DNA of 64,000 nucleotides from Halicephalobus mephisto (Eukaryota; Nematoda; Chromadorea; Rhabditida; Panagrolaimidae). Both the position numbers and the translations under genes were made by a program. The notes beneath the pieces are model-generated. The model was not told the DNA's origin and ran no database searches. It saw only the letters and a list, made by a program, of their open reading frames with translations. The DNA lies in the NCBI GenBank assembly GCA_009193035.1, contig SWDT01000001.1, forward strand, positions 2,232,001-2,296,000, given 5' to 3'. Every line of letters begins with the position of its first letter. Position 1 is the stretch's first letter. Below are positions 35,196 to 47,756 of the stretch, piece by piece.

Positions 35196-38100
35196 CTAAT
35201 AGTAGAGCGTAGTCCTGGAAGGTCTTCTACCACCTTGAGTCCGGTTCCCAACCGAATGACCATCAGCTGATGCAACAGAAGGAACAGGAGTTAGGAGATT
35301 CCCACCTCCGACAATGTTCTGTCTCATGACGTTGACCTCATCGGTTGAGAATACCTGCTGAAATTTCCACTTTATCTTTTCCATTAAATCATCTCAATTT
35401 ACCTTTCTAGTTCCTCGACGTTGATTGAGCACAGGGACAGAATGCTGAGACAAGGAGCTTCTAGCTGGACTATGTGCTGAAGAAGCGTGAGGAACGTAGG
35501 CAGAAATCTGGCCGTACGGACTTGGCGAAGCCCTGTAACTGCTGGTTGTATCATTGATCCTCTTCCTACGAAGGAACGCCTGGAAAGTATGATCGCAATG
35601 TATCGAAATGCATAACATCACTTACACAACCACAACAAAGAGCCAACAACACAATTACTGCAAAGACGACACAGGAAATCAAAAGAGCTGAAAAGTATTG
35701 AGGGTCAAAAGTCGATAATTAACACCAAAGAACTTACCCCAATACATAGATTTCCCTTCAAAAATGGAGTTTGCTTCTTCTTGGACTATTTGATGGAGGA
35801 ACAAGGTCTGAGGTTCTGCTTTATAAACATCACCCTTGTATTTAAATTTCAGATTCCCATTAGAAACAGCATTGGAAATGTTCTCGGCCTTTTCTTTGGC
35901 ATCAGGAGAATAGATGGAAAATCTGACCGTGTTGTCGTCTTTGATATACAGATCTCTAATTTCACTTTCATTCACACTGAACCGTTTCGTTATATAGTCC
36001 AAGAAAACTGCATTAATTTCTGGAGAATGCTTCTCTCTCATTAATGGCCCTGTAAGTGAGAACCCCATGCTGTACACATCCATCATAATATCGTTATTGT
36101 CACTCAAGGCTGTATTCAGAATGTCGACTCCAGCACCGACACAAAAACTGAGACATTCCTTAGACGTTCCAAAGTTGTTGAGGTTCCCAGAACATCCAGA
36201 ATACATGAATTGCTCACACTGTTGAGTCTCGGAATTGTAAAAGTATCTAGGAATGCCTGCATTACAAGGTCCTGGGTCTTTCTCGAGATTACAAACGTAG
36301 CGTTTGGTTACACAGCAGATCCCAGTGAATCGGTTAGGCTTAGAGAGACAGTAATGAGTTGATGGACAACTTCCCTGATTGGAAACCGAACACTCCGATG
36401 GAATTCCGTCGGGAGTACTGGAGAAAGGATCTCCATGAGGGCACTGAATAATTGGAGAATGTTGAGCTAGAATCGGTTCTTGGCCAGGACAACAAATCCC
36501 TCTTCTGTTCAAATCATAGCCTGTACAGTAGAATCCAGTGGGGCAAATTTGGGTTCGGTCTTCCAGACAAGTAAATTGGGTATAAGTTCGCGGTTCCACC
36601 GCTGGTTTTTGATTATTACTGCAAGGATTCTTTTCACAAGTTGGGACAGGGAGACATGTTTGATCCCTGCATGACGTTATTGGTCGAAGAAGACAAACCT
36701 CATTATCTCCGCATTGAATTTGATCACAGAGGCTCTTACACCGACAATGAGAACTTTTTGGGCATCCTTGAGAATTAGTCTCCAGCCCAAAAGGACACAC
36801 ATTCTGTTGACTCTCACATTGAACAGGACACTGTTGGCGAGTACTACAAGCATTTACATTTCTCCCGGTACTTTTCGTCCCATAGAATTCAGTTCCAGTG
36901 ACAGTGTCGACACACCAGCAATTTCTGTCATCACATTGCGTAGATAAATACATTCCCGACCTCGGGTCGCATTGAGGTTTGTGGAGTTGGACAGGGAGAT
37001 TCCTCTTTTGGAGAGATTCAATGGCAGAGCTCATATGGATACAATCTAAAAGCGGATTTTTACACAAAGTCCATATATGAAAACTCACTTGTTGCATTTG
37101 CTGGACCGATGCACAACTTGTTACAGCCATAAGAACAACACTTCAACATTCCTGAACAATCAGAATCACCACTACACTCAGTCAAGCACTCAATTGCTTG
37201 ATGATCTGATAATCCAACGGTTGGGCATTCTCCAATTTTTAATGCTGAAGTAAATTCCAAAGAGTTGGCAGTTGCTGGACAACAAACTCCAAGATGTTGT
37301 TCTCCAATCAACAATTTACATTCCCCATGTCCACAATCCGAGTCCCTCGAGCAACTGACAATATGATTATGGACATCCATCATCGGATCCATCCCATGGT
37401 TGCAAGGAATCGGTCTACAAATAGCAACAGAAGGACAAGGTTGATTCAAACACTTGACTTGTCTAGCTACACAAATATCGGTATCTTTCGCACATTTGAT
37501 TTCTTCACAAGGAGATTTGCATTGACAGAATCCGTTCAGAGGACATCCAGTTTTATCCAGTTTGTAGCCGTGTTCACACTTGAGGTCATGACAAGATGTA
37601 GCACAAAACCTTGGAGCGAAGCAATTCGGTTCTTGTCCAGCGAGAGAAGTCGTCCTTGTTCCGATGATTTCGATTCCTGAGTGGATATCGACACACCAAC
37701 ATTGTCTGATAGATGCATCACACTGAATCCGTCTGAATAAACCATCATTCGTACATTGAACAGGTGGTTTCAGAGGAATATTCTCGTTGTTCATCTCCAT
37801 CGAGGTGGTAATCATCTTCGACAGTTCTTCATTGACAGAAGCGAGTTTGTGAATACAGGCAGTAGCGACTTGAGGATATTGACAGATCTTCCCACACCCT
37901 AGAGTACAGCATTTTTTGAAATCTCCACATTCGGAATCTCTGGTACAATCGCTTCGACAACCAGGATTAGAAATCGGGTTATTTGGGCAAACTCCGATTT
38001 TCTCTATGTTTAGCAATAAGGAAGTGACTGCTTTGATTGGTTCTACTGTAACTTCCTCCACGGGGAGTTCAGCAGAATGCCGTCTCACTCCATTTTTGCA

Positions 38101-41100
38101 GGAAGTTCCAGCTCCATTGAAACAGCAAGGACCATTGTTCAAGCAATCGTTATTCAGTCGACATTCTAGTCGTTGATGAGATTGATGCCTTGGATGGGTT
38201 AGAATCGGAACAGCTGGACAATGAGAATGACCATCTAGCTGAGTAGCTGGTACATTTCCTGGACAACAATAACCAATAGAACCCATGCCGAATTTGTGAC
38301 AGAACCATCCATGAGGACATCTATGACCCTGCAAGTTGTTACATTCGGCCAATTGACCATTGTCAGCTCGTTCAAGAGGTTCGCCTCGAGGACAAGCATT
38401 GAGGATACATTTTGCGACGGGAGTACATGAATGTAGGAAGCATTGGATGGAAACAATGCGACAGACATGGTTGAGTGGGCATTCGATATTCAAGCAAGGA
38501 TTTTTGCACTCACATGTAGGACAACCATCGACGTCTATCATCTCAGGACCGAATAAGCAATGTTTTCCACACGATACTACTGGACAAGAACGAGGTCTAT
38601 CACAATCTGGATTCTTCCTAGAGGATCTAGTTCCGGCGATTTCTTTCCCATGAGCATCAACACACCAAGATAATCCTTTAAATCTTTGGATTTTCTCGAA
38701 AGCACCATCATTATCGCAACGAGGATCAAAAACTCCAGTCACTCCCTGACGTTTTAAAGCATCGTGAGCAGCTTTGGCATGGAGGCATTCCGTGTTGATC
38801 TCAGCGTCAAGACAAGTATTGGAACATCCATCAAAACAACACTTTTGAACAGATGGACAATCATCATCTGAAAAAGACCCAATTGCCAGATTAAAGCATT
38901 TAAAATTACGCCTACCGTCTTGACAGTTGCTGATCCTGGAACTTCCACAAGCCTTGGATCCCAATTCGTCGACAGTAGGGCATTCTCCTATCTTTCTTCC
39001 AGCTCTTTTGAAAGAAGCAGCAAGAGAATCTACTTCAGCAACAACACAAGCTAGTGAACAGCCTCCAGCATGGCAACACTTCTCATTATCTGCACATTCG
39101 TCGTCTTGTCGACAGGAAACTTCGCATTTATCATCGTTACTCGGGAAAGACAGAGGAGATTCTGTGGGCTTCGGACACAACCCAGGATGACTTGGTGGAG
39201 GAGCTCCGATACAGCAATATCCTCCGTTATTCTTGAAGACCTTGCAATGAGTATTAGCCCCTCTACATTGGGCATGTTCTCGGCAAAAAACTGGCTCCCA
39301 AGTTGTTTCATGGTAAAGAGGATATCCTGTAGAGCAGACATTCACCACACATTTGGGTACTTGAGGGCAGATTCCACTGAGACAGTCAACTGGGTGAGGA
39401 ACACAAATCTCGCTACTATCCTTGCATTGGATTTTCCTGCATGGATTTTCACATTCGCAGGTATTGCATCCATTCGAATCTTTGGAGTAACCAAATGGAC
39501 AAGAGAGGTTCTCAGAACAATTTGGTTCTTCACAAAGTCTCCTAGCTCGGCAGTCAGGTCTCAACCCTTTTGATACTCGAGTTCCATCGACTTCTCTGCC
39601 GACCCGATCCACACAGAAGCAATACTGAGAATCACACTGGATTTGCTCAAATTCGCCGGCTGGAAATTGGTTATTTAATTAATAAGACAGTAAACAAAAG
39701 AACTTACTGTAGGTGCATTTGATTATTTGCTGACTGCTGGTTTTTTCATAAGCGGCCTTCATATGCAAACATGGAGTTGTCTTTTGAGGATAGAGACACT
39801 TCCGGAAACAACCATTCGAACAACACTTCTGAATCTCGTTAGAACAGTCTTGGTCATTCGTACATTCATCTTGGCCAGATCGACAGTCATACCTCGGAGC
39901 GGAATTCAGCCTTGGGCAATCACCGATTCTGTTCTTATTGACAGTAGCAACCACTGGTTTAATAGGACCAGTTGCAGCACCAGACACTGATTGAACAGGA
40001 CTACTAATTGAAGACGATATCTCTCCAGCAACATGAAGACAATTAGTTCCACATCCATCAAAACAGCACTTCGAGGTTGATCGACAATCACTGTCGGTGA
40101 AACAACGAGCTTTACAACTCGGCTTAGAAGCCAGTAATTCCGCAGAAATGATAATTTTTGGACAATTACCTGCATGAATAACACGTCCAGCTTGAATAAT
40201 TTGTTCTCCATTAGAGGAAGTTACTACTTCGGGACAACATACACCACCAAGAGTAGGGAATCCGACGTTATTGCACCAGTATCCTTGTGGACAATTATTA
40301 CTACATGGTTCGATTAACCCATTTTCAGAGGAGTAGGGATGACCTTGGCAGACGTTTCTGACACATCTCGGTTGAGGGGGACAGTGGGATTTGGAGAAAC
40401 AAATGACATCAGCAACAATGCAAATTTGACCTTGAGGGCAATGAACATCAGCACATGGATTCCTACACTCACATGTAGAACATCCGTTGGAATCTAGTTT
40501 GTGGCCAAAAGAGCATGACTTAGGACAACTAAGGACAGGACAACTCGATCCTCGAATAGCTTTGCAGTTGGGTTGAGTACCAACAGCAACCCATGTGTTT
40601 GGTACTTCAGTTCCAGAAATTGCATCAACACAATAGCAGTGATCGTCATCGCATTGAATCTCGTCGTAGTTGCCTGCAGATGTGCACTTGGGAGGATTCC
40701 TGATAGAATAGAGTTCATGAGTTATGGCTTCATGGATGCATGCTGAAATGAGTCGTTCTAATGAATTTCGAACAAAAAGGAACCTACGGGTAGTTTTCTG
40801 TGGGTAAACACAGATACGAGAGCATCCAGCTACACAACATCGACGAAGACCATGGCAATCACCGTCAGATCTGCATTCGTGATTGCAAGATTGAGTTCCT
40901 CCATTTCTGGGGAGTTCGGGACATTCGGCCAAAAGTGGACTGATAATTTCTGAAATTGAACTAGGTTTATCAATTCGGATCTAGCATCGGTATCAACCTT
41001 TGTTGAACTTCTGAGGATCAACACTGGGGACGATCACCTTCGAAACAGGACGATGTTGGAATGGGTTCGGAGCGAAGTGGACTTGCATGCACTTAAGGCC

Positions 41101-43574
41101 ACAACTGTCGAAACAACACTTGCTTGTGGCATCACAATCCACATCAGATCGACATTCAGCTGCACAGTCAGTTATATGTCTCGGGACTCTGGCTTCACAG
41201 AATCCGGGACGGGCAGCACTTTCTGGAGGTGGGCAACAGAATCCAAGACCATTGTACCCTATCTGAAAGTGTTTCTTTCTTTTATTGATTTTGCAAAGCA
41301 TTTCCCCAGGGATCAAATGTTCAAATGAAGCGATCCGATGACCTCAATCCAACTTCATTTGAATTGGACACAGTTCAGTAAGCAGAGTCATGCTTTCACT
41401 TTTCGGCTTTGAAAGACTCGTCAATGCAATTCGTTTTTCTGCACAATTTTCTTTCGCAAAAATGAAATAATATTGATCGGAAAGTAATCTGAATTGGGCA
41501 AGATTCATAAAAGAGAAACTGCATCTTGGATAATTCATGATTACCAAAGGATGCTCATCTTGGAATCGTTCCTATGTTATAAAAACTGGTTTTTTTCTAA
41601 GTCAACGATCGTCAAGGTTTCAGTTCCTTTCCCCTCATAATTGGCGATCGTAAATCGCGTTGTTTGTTCCCTCAATAAGAATCCGGCCAACCAGGGATAA
41701 CAATTCGGGGATTATGTCAGCACCAAGACATTATCCGACGGGAAATAAGAATGACTAACCTGATGACACCAGAAATCGTTCCCACATTGACTGCTTTGTG
41801 TACAAAGAGCGGTGACGCCGTTCGGCAAGGTCATCGGCAAACCATTTGAACAAGGATTTAACAAGCCTGGAAAGTTCGGATGAAAAAATACATAATTAGG
41901 ATTCAACTTGAAAACAAGTCAATCGGAAAACATACATCTAGGAACTGGGGCACATGGTGCCTTGGCACAGTCTGGTTCGACCAATTGGCATTCGTCGAAC
42001 TTGTTATCGCAGCTGAAAACGAGATTTCCATGTGATCTTGAGTAAAGTTGCTTACGTAACACCATCACATATGTTTTTACACTCGCATGTTCCCAGGGGA
42101 CACCCTTTCGGGTCAGTTTTCAGTCCAAATGGACATTTACTTTCATCACACTGGATTGTAACACATCGTCGAGGAGCTGTAAGATTCTCATATATCCGGT
42201 TGTCAAAAAAGACAAAGGTAAACATATCCGACCGAGGGTCAATCGTTATTTACACAAAGCGGCAAGATTTAGACAGTTGATTGACCGATTGGCGACAGTG
42301 CCGGCTTGCGTCGTTTACCGAAAAACTAGAGTTATTTTTACTTACCTTCACAATGGAGATCGGATCGCTGGTCAACAGGAACCTTAGTGCCGTGGATTTC
42401 CGTCCCATCAATAGAATGAACACACCAGCAGTCATTGAGATCACATTGGACAGGCAGAAACGTCCCATCGACGGAAGAGCAGTCAGGAATAAATCCATTG
42501 GCTAACTGCTTCTGGGGTAATCGCTCTACGGCAGAGAGCAAGTGGATGCAAGCTGAAATGACGATATTACAAAACCTTCGGGTACAAACAAACTTGTGGC
42601 TCTTTCTGGAGCAGTACAGATCTTCCCACATCCAGTATCACAGCACTTTTTAGTAGGACTTGAGCAATCGTGATCGAAGTTGCATTCAATCTCACAATTT
42701 TTATCCTTCAAAGCCCCTCTGCTGGGGCAATGACCAATTTTTTCCCGCCCGTTGTTCTTAAGCAGGGACTTTCGTGGTGAGAACCCGATTTGATTGCCGG
42801 TTATGGCGTTTTGTCTGGTTCGAGAATTGGTCCCCAGGGGCTGGATGGGCAAGTTGTTGAAAATGGGAGCTACACTGATGGGGAGAACACAGTCTTTTCC
42901 GCATCCCTGTATTGTTTGATTTTAACACTACTAGTTAGAAATTGTTAATTCTTACATTTGAACAGCATTTCATCTGAGTTGGACAATCTTGGTCTCCATT
43001 ACATCTTTCCAGACAAAAACCTCCGACGAGTCGAGGGCATTCCCCTAGAGTGGTGGATAGTTGACTGGTGCCTTTTCTTGTAGCTTAAAAGTATTTGATT
43101 AACCACCGGAAAGGGATAGGATATCCGTAAGTCCCATCGGTCAAGAGCTCTTTGTCGGAACTCCGTTGAGTGCTTGATTAGGCGCTCTCGAGAGGACATC
43201 GGGTCACTTTGAGAGTTCCACAGTTGAAAGTTGATTGGATTGATCTGACTTACCTAATTGGGAAACACATCTGGCGATTCCTCTGGTGGTCACACAGACT
43301 TCTCCGAATCTACATATCCGGCTCTAATAAAGTACAAATTATTTTTTTCAAAAGAGTTTCGTCCTACCAAACAAGGATCAATCTGGCAGATACACAAACA
43401 TGAATCCCCTAATCCCCATGCAAAGCCATGTGGACAGGATAAACTGCACCCGAGGGGCCTGTTTGGACAAGCACCTGATCTCGCAAGCGACGAAGAACCC
43501 CTAATAGCACTTTGACAATTTACAAGTGAGATCCATGAAATAAATAAACACCAAAAGGTTGGAAATATTGCCAT
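35196..43574 (-). CDS. Giant membrane-anchored WAP/thyroglobulin/antistasin/lustrin/Kunitz mosaic protein
   Basis: Predicted cell-surface protease-inhibitor-like protein of 2294 residues. Seventeen exons: 43368-43574, 43254-43323, 42956-43044, 42594-42906, 42346-42552, 42056-42176, 41936-42012, 41760-41866, 40998-41262, 40788-40949, 39708-40742, 38916-39659, 37089-38867, 35738-37045, 35626-35687, 35403-35579, 35196-35357. A signal peptide is at 1-20 (WCLFISWISLVNC). Next comes an antistasin-like domain, then about six units of WAP-WAP-thyroglobulin type-1-antistasin-like-lustrin-like, the last unit with one WAP. I count 11 WAP, 6 thyroglobulin and about 7 antistasin-like domains. One Kunitz domain (GPCNAGIPRYFYN, ending CLSFC), an SEA-like domain and a transmembrane helix near 2162-2180 follow, with a Ser/Tyr-rich cytosolic tail of about 115 residues. 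I cannot name an orthologue. Which domains actually inhibit proteases is inference. Confidence 0.88.
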
Positions 43575-44003
43575 TTCAACTTATCTCCCGGCCATGAATA
43601 GAAGTACAAATATTGAAAGTGAAAATTCCAATCTTCTTATTCGAAGCGGATCTTCTTCCGCTTTCTTAGAAAGTGTTGAGAACAAGGAAGAACTGTCAAA
43701 AGCTGTTTCGCTCTGAGGAAACAGTAGCAGATTATTAGTGACCGTGACACGAATAATAGAGAGAGGAACAAATTCCAGGATTTCGGTGGTTCACTTTGAA
43801 AAAATGACCAGAGGTCGAGTGAACTGACGTGCCTAGACGATTCTTTCGCCGTCAGAACTCAAGCGAAAGGGGCAATTACCGTCCCCGTGTGGGCGGGGCC
43901 ACGCAGCCAAAGATGTAAAAGTTTTTGGTGACAGATTTCACTTGTTGTGAATTAAAACTTTTTTATTTTCCAATAACAGGTGGTCTGTTTAAAAATATAT
44001 TAT
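43575..44003. other. Upstream region of the mosaic gene
   Basis: About 430 bp between the mosaic gene start and the 3' end of the elongase gene, both on the minus strand. No gene seen. Confidence 0.4.
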
Positions 44004-44911
44004 TTATTGGGATTTTTCTCCTTTGATCCGCTCCTGATATTGATTGTATTTTTTGCCTCCGGAGGCCAAATATGAAATGTAGTAGAATCGGAACCACAAG
44101 AGTAAGTAGGTGGACTCCATGAAGGCCCCAATAAAGAACCCTCTCAGGGTCACGTCATACGTGTTGTTCGTCGTGAGAGCCAAGATGGCCAAGTGGATCA
44201 TGACAGCGTGGGTGATAAGGAACTGAACGATTTGAGCTCCAGTGATAAGCTGAGCGACTTGTGGAGGTACTTTAAAGCGGAGAGCACGAAGACCATAATA
44301 ACTGAAAAGCAATACTCTCACGTGAATTTCACTAAATTGACAAAACTAACCTGTACATGAAAGAATGGATAAAGTAGTTGAGCCAAACAACCCAGATCAT
44401 ATAGGCATTGTCCTCGTAAAAGTTGACGAAAGCGAAGTATCCAGTAAGAGCGTGATGGTACCAGTGCATGAACATTAGGGGTTTCTTACGGAGAACGATG
44501 AAGATGGTGTCGAGGAACTCCGGCATTTTCGAGACCACCCAAAGGAAGGTCCAGTATCCCGCGATTTTCCCGGTATGGAGTTCAGAAACGTGAGTGTAAG
44601 TGTCTAAAGTAAAATAAAATTTAACGTAAAGCGTTAAAGCAAAATATCTTACATGAAATTCCATGTTCGAAGATGACCTTCAAGAACGTTGGAGTCACCA
44701 AAATAAATCCAAGGATACTGAAGATGGCCAAAATGGCGTTCCAGAGAATCAAGGGTTGCTGGAGGTCGAATGGCTTCCTGTCCTTCATGACATACTTGAT
44801 GCCGAAGATGGAGACAACATAGAGAGCAACGGATTTGACCAAGAAAGATTCATGTTGGATACACCACTCTTTGGCAGCAGAGTAATTGTATTCGGAAAAG
44901 AAGATGCTCAT
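44004..44911 (-). CDS. ELO-family very-long-chain fatty acid elongase
   Basis: 3-ketoacyl-CoA synthase of the ER membrane, first step of each two-carbon elongation. Exons 44653-44911, 44351-44603 and 44004-44301 give 269 residues, normal for the family. Seven hydrophobic helices are apparent. Hallmarks: KMPEFLDTIFIVLRK before the histidine box HWYHH, then TGYFAFVNFYEDNAYMIW and NYFIHSFMY. The C-terminus ends KGEKSQ, with Lys residues near the end as in ER-resident elongases. Sequence resembles the ELOVL3/6-like nematode elo genes, but I cannot choose between elo-3, elo-5 and elo-6. Confidence 0.92.
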
Positions 44912-45578
44912 TTTGACAGCGGACTGGCAATTGAGTTGAGTATCGGACTCAATTTATGGAATTACCTCGGTCAGGCCACTTTAAATGAAGTAGGTAATCG
45001 CGCCATCCTTGATCGAAGAACAGCCAAGAAAAAGCAAATAAAAAATGAAAATGATAAGGATCTTCCCTTAATGTAGTAAATACTTAATTGAAACCGCTTT
45101 GGAGAGGAAAATACAATTGCATTCTGAAACAAGCACCTTTGTAATATCTTTCTCCTTACTCATATTAGAAACAAACATAATTAGTGAAATTTCTTGGTCA
45201 TGGATCGTGGATATCTAGGCGTATAGAGTTCAAGTACTCAAATCTTTGCTCTTGGATGTCCCTTCTACAATATTGTAGAGAATTCCCGCATTGGTAAAGT
45301 CGTAGAAAATTCCTTGATGTAATATATGCCTTTAAAATTAAATATATATTTAATGCAATTGCAAAGTTGGGGGGTAATTTTGAGGGAAACCAATCTGAAT
45401 ATCCATTATTTCTCCTGAGAACGACCAAATAGCAAAAAACCCTTAATTTGGCGCCAAATCGAATCCACATCTTCAAAAAGACAAACAATTTTCTTTATTA
45501 TGATATTCTCAGAATGAAAATCAGATTGAAAGTTTAACTTAGATCTAATTGCAAATATTTATTAAATCTTTTCATTTT
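44912..45578. other. Intergenic gap
   Basis: About 670 bp between two minus-strand genes. A plus-strand frame running from inside the elongase into this gap is antisense shadow. No supported gene. Confidence 0.4.
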
Positions 45579-46555
45579 TTATGATCCATGTTTATTTGTT
45601 TCTTGAACTCCTGCAACAAGTCGTCTTCCTCCGAAGATCTTCTCTACATTCGGGGTGGAAACTTCTTCCCAGTCGTTAACGGAGATGGTAGATGGAGTTG
45701 GTTCCAGTACCTCGATACCTACTTTTTGATTCTTTTGCTTAGTCTGAAGTTGCTTGAGTTGAGTACTCTCCTCTTCGATAGAAGCCTCAATGATTGGTGT
45801 TTTTCCTCTAGTTGTTCTCCTCGGCTGATTTCGAATTGCAACGGAACTAAAGTCGATGATTAATGATATTATTAGAAACCCAATACCTACGGAAATGCAT
45901 TACTTTTCTTGACTCGTTTGTTGTTATATGGAATAAATTCGTCATCTTGATTGTTGTTCTTTCTTCTCTTGTTCAAAGTCTTGTTCATTGGGTTATTTTT
46001 AGTCGACTGAATGTTCGTATCTGCTTCAATGTTTGGTCTATTGTTGAGTTCCACTGGGTCATTTGTAATTTGTACATTGCCATTTTCAACTACGTAAGTA
46101 ATATTTCGTTGAACTTGCGACGGTTCCTTGGTTCCCCCCGCAGGCACTATATTCTCCCGTGGTTCCTCGTTAATCGTCGGTCGTGGATTCATAAATTGAT
46201 TAATTCGTGATTTCCCAGATGCGATGCTTAGAATCCTGATTTTCAATTCTCGTACAACTTCATCGGGGAGAAAAACTTCCAGTACTTTTTTGAGCACTTC
46301 CAGATCGACCATTGCTTTTGCATAGAGATGGGACAATTCATGATCAATTTCGCAATCAAGCAGGAATTTACTATTATCCTCTAGTGGCCTCAGGTTCTGC
46401 TGGAAGATCAGGAGAATAATATACGACATCTTCATCGACGGGATAGTGTCGTTCTCCACGCCTTCTGCTGCTCGACATCGAGCTTCCAGTTCTTCAAGAA
46501 ACTTCAGGGTTGTTCGAATCATAGTCTCGTTCTTCAGCTTCTCTATGGGGCTCAT
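45579..46555 (-). CDS. Unrecognised protein with helical N-terminus and basic tail
   Basis: Exons 45891-46555 and 45579-45846 join by CC|GTAGG to an ACTTTAG acceptor, giving 310 residues. The start chosen is the ATG at 46555 (MSPIEKLKNETM), which follows a TTATAG acceptor-like site; the codon upstream is TTG. The first about 115 residues are helical (KFLEELEARCRAAEG, MSYIILLIFQQNLRPL, VLEVFLPDEVVRELKIRIL). The middle is low-complexity with many Asn, Pro and Thr, then a basic patch NKRRKN and KRVKKS that could be a nuclear localisation signal. The C-terminus has a DWEEVSTPNVEKIF block. No family recognised; a nuclear role is a guess from the basic patches. Confidence 0.65.
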
Positions 46556-47756
46556 CTCCCCCAAGCTATAAGTATTAAGAATAAGAGAATGAAATTTAAA
46601 AAATCAACATGAATGCAAATCCCAAAAATCGCAATGCTCAGAAGAATGATCTGCTAGGGAATGATTTGCCTGACTCAAGAGGAGGAAAATGATCTAACTC
46701 TTTTCTCTCAGGATTTAATCGATGTAATATCTAGAAAAGTAGGTCTGTTTCATTTCCCGATTGTCTAATGTTGTTACAAATTATTTCATTGATTTTTCTG
46801 AATAGTAAGTTTACTGTAGAACGAATGACATCCTCTGGATGTAAATTTTTATTTATAACATTAAATATTTTCGAAATTAAAAATGATTAAATGTCATTTT
46901 TTATTTAATACAAAGTGTAATAGAATAAGAAATCAACTCTTGACGACAATCATGTTTTTCCGTTCTCAAGTATAGGTAGAAACTCCTGCCAAAAGTAACC
47001 CGAGAAGGGAGTGGAGTCCAATTTGGAGAATTTATAATTGAGGTTGGTTTTCACTACTTTTGTTGTTCTTATAGATGTATATACTGTAAGATAAATCTGT
47101 TGTGAAAAAATATTTCATTGATGAAATTTTGAAAGACAACGTGGGTCATCAAATCCCTCGATAGGGAGTCTAGTGTTTGTTGTATAGTTCATAATAATTG
47201 GATAAAAGGGAGTATCCTGAATTTTCACCAATTTGTACTCCTCAAGAAAGTGGGTTTTAAATATCATCTTATTAATGACATGTTCGGATGTACAATTTTA
47301 GATAATATCGCAAATTTCTTTACAAATAAGATAATTTACGATGTTGTTTAATTTCGAAAGATTCTAAAATATCAATTTATCATAAAACGGATGAACCGCT
47401 ATCCGTTGAATGATGCGGCTGTCTTCCTTTGAAAGCAATAACGGAGGAGAGAATTATGAAACTAAAAGCTGTTTTCTCTATTGTTCAAATTTTACGCTAA
47501 ACAACAAGTCAATCTTCAGAAGTTTTTCAATGCCTCAGATAAAGTGACTTATGTCTGATAAGAAGTTATTGATCAGTGAATACTTTTTGCACTTTGATGA
47601 GTGATCGCTTATACCAAGTACAATGCTCGAAGAAATGTCTTATTTGGACGAATATTCTTAACTTTTCCAAACGAAGCTTCAGAAATTTCAGACTTTCAAG
47701 TAGAAAGTTATTTTTTTAGATTTATTTAACATTTTGTGATACCCAGAAGTGAAAAG
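46556..47756. other. AT-rich intergenic region
   Basis: 1.2 kb between two minus-strand genes. Only short frames. Nothing supported. Confidence 0.4.

Noticed and set aside
38235..39573. Several frames of 60-167 codons opposite or out of frame with the mosaic gene
   Set aside because: All are shadows of the Cys-rich coding frame, which alone keeps domain patterns.
44663..45076. 137-codon plus-strand frame opposite the elongase
   Set aside because: It is antisense to a conserved elongase exon and has no splice sites or homology.
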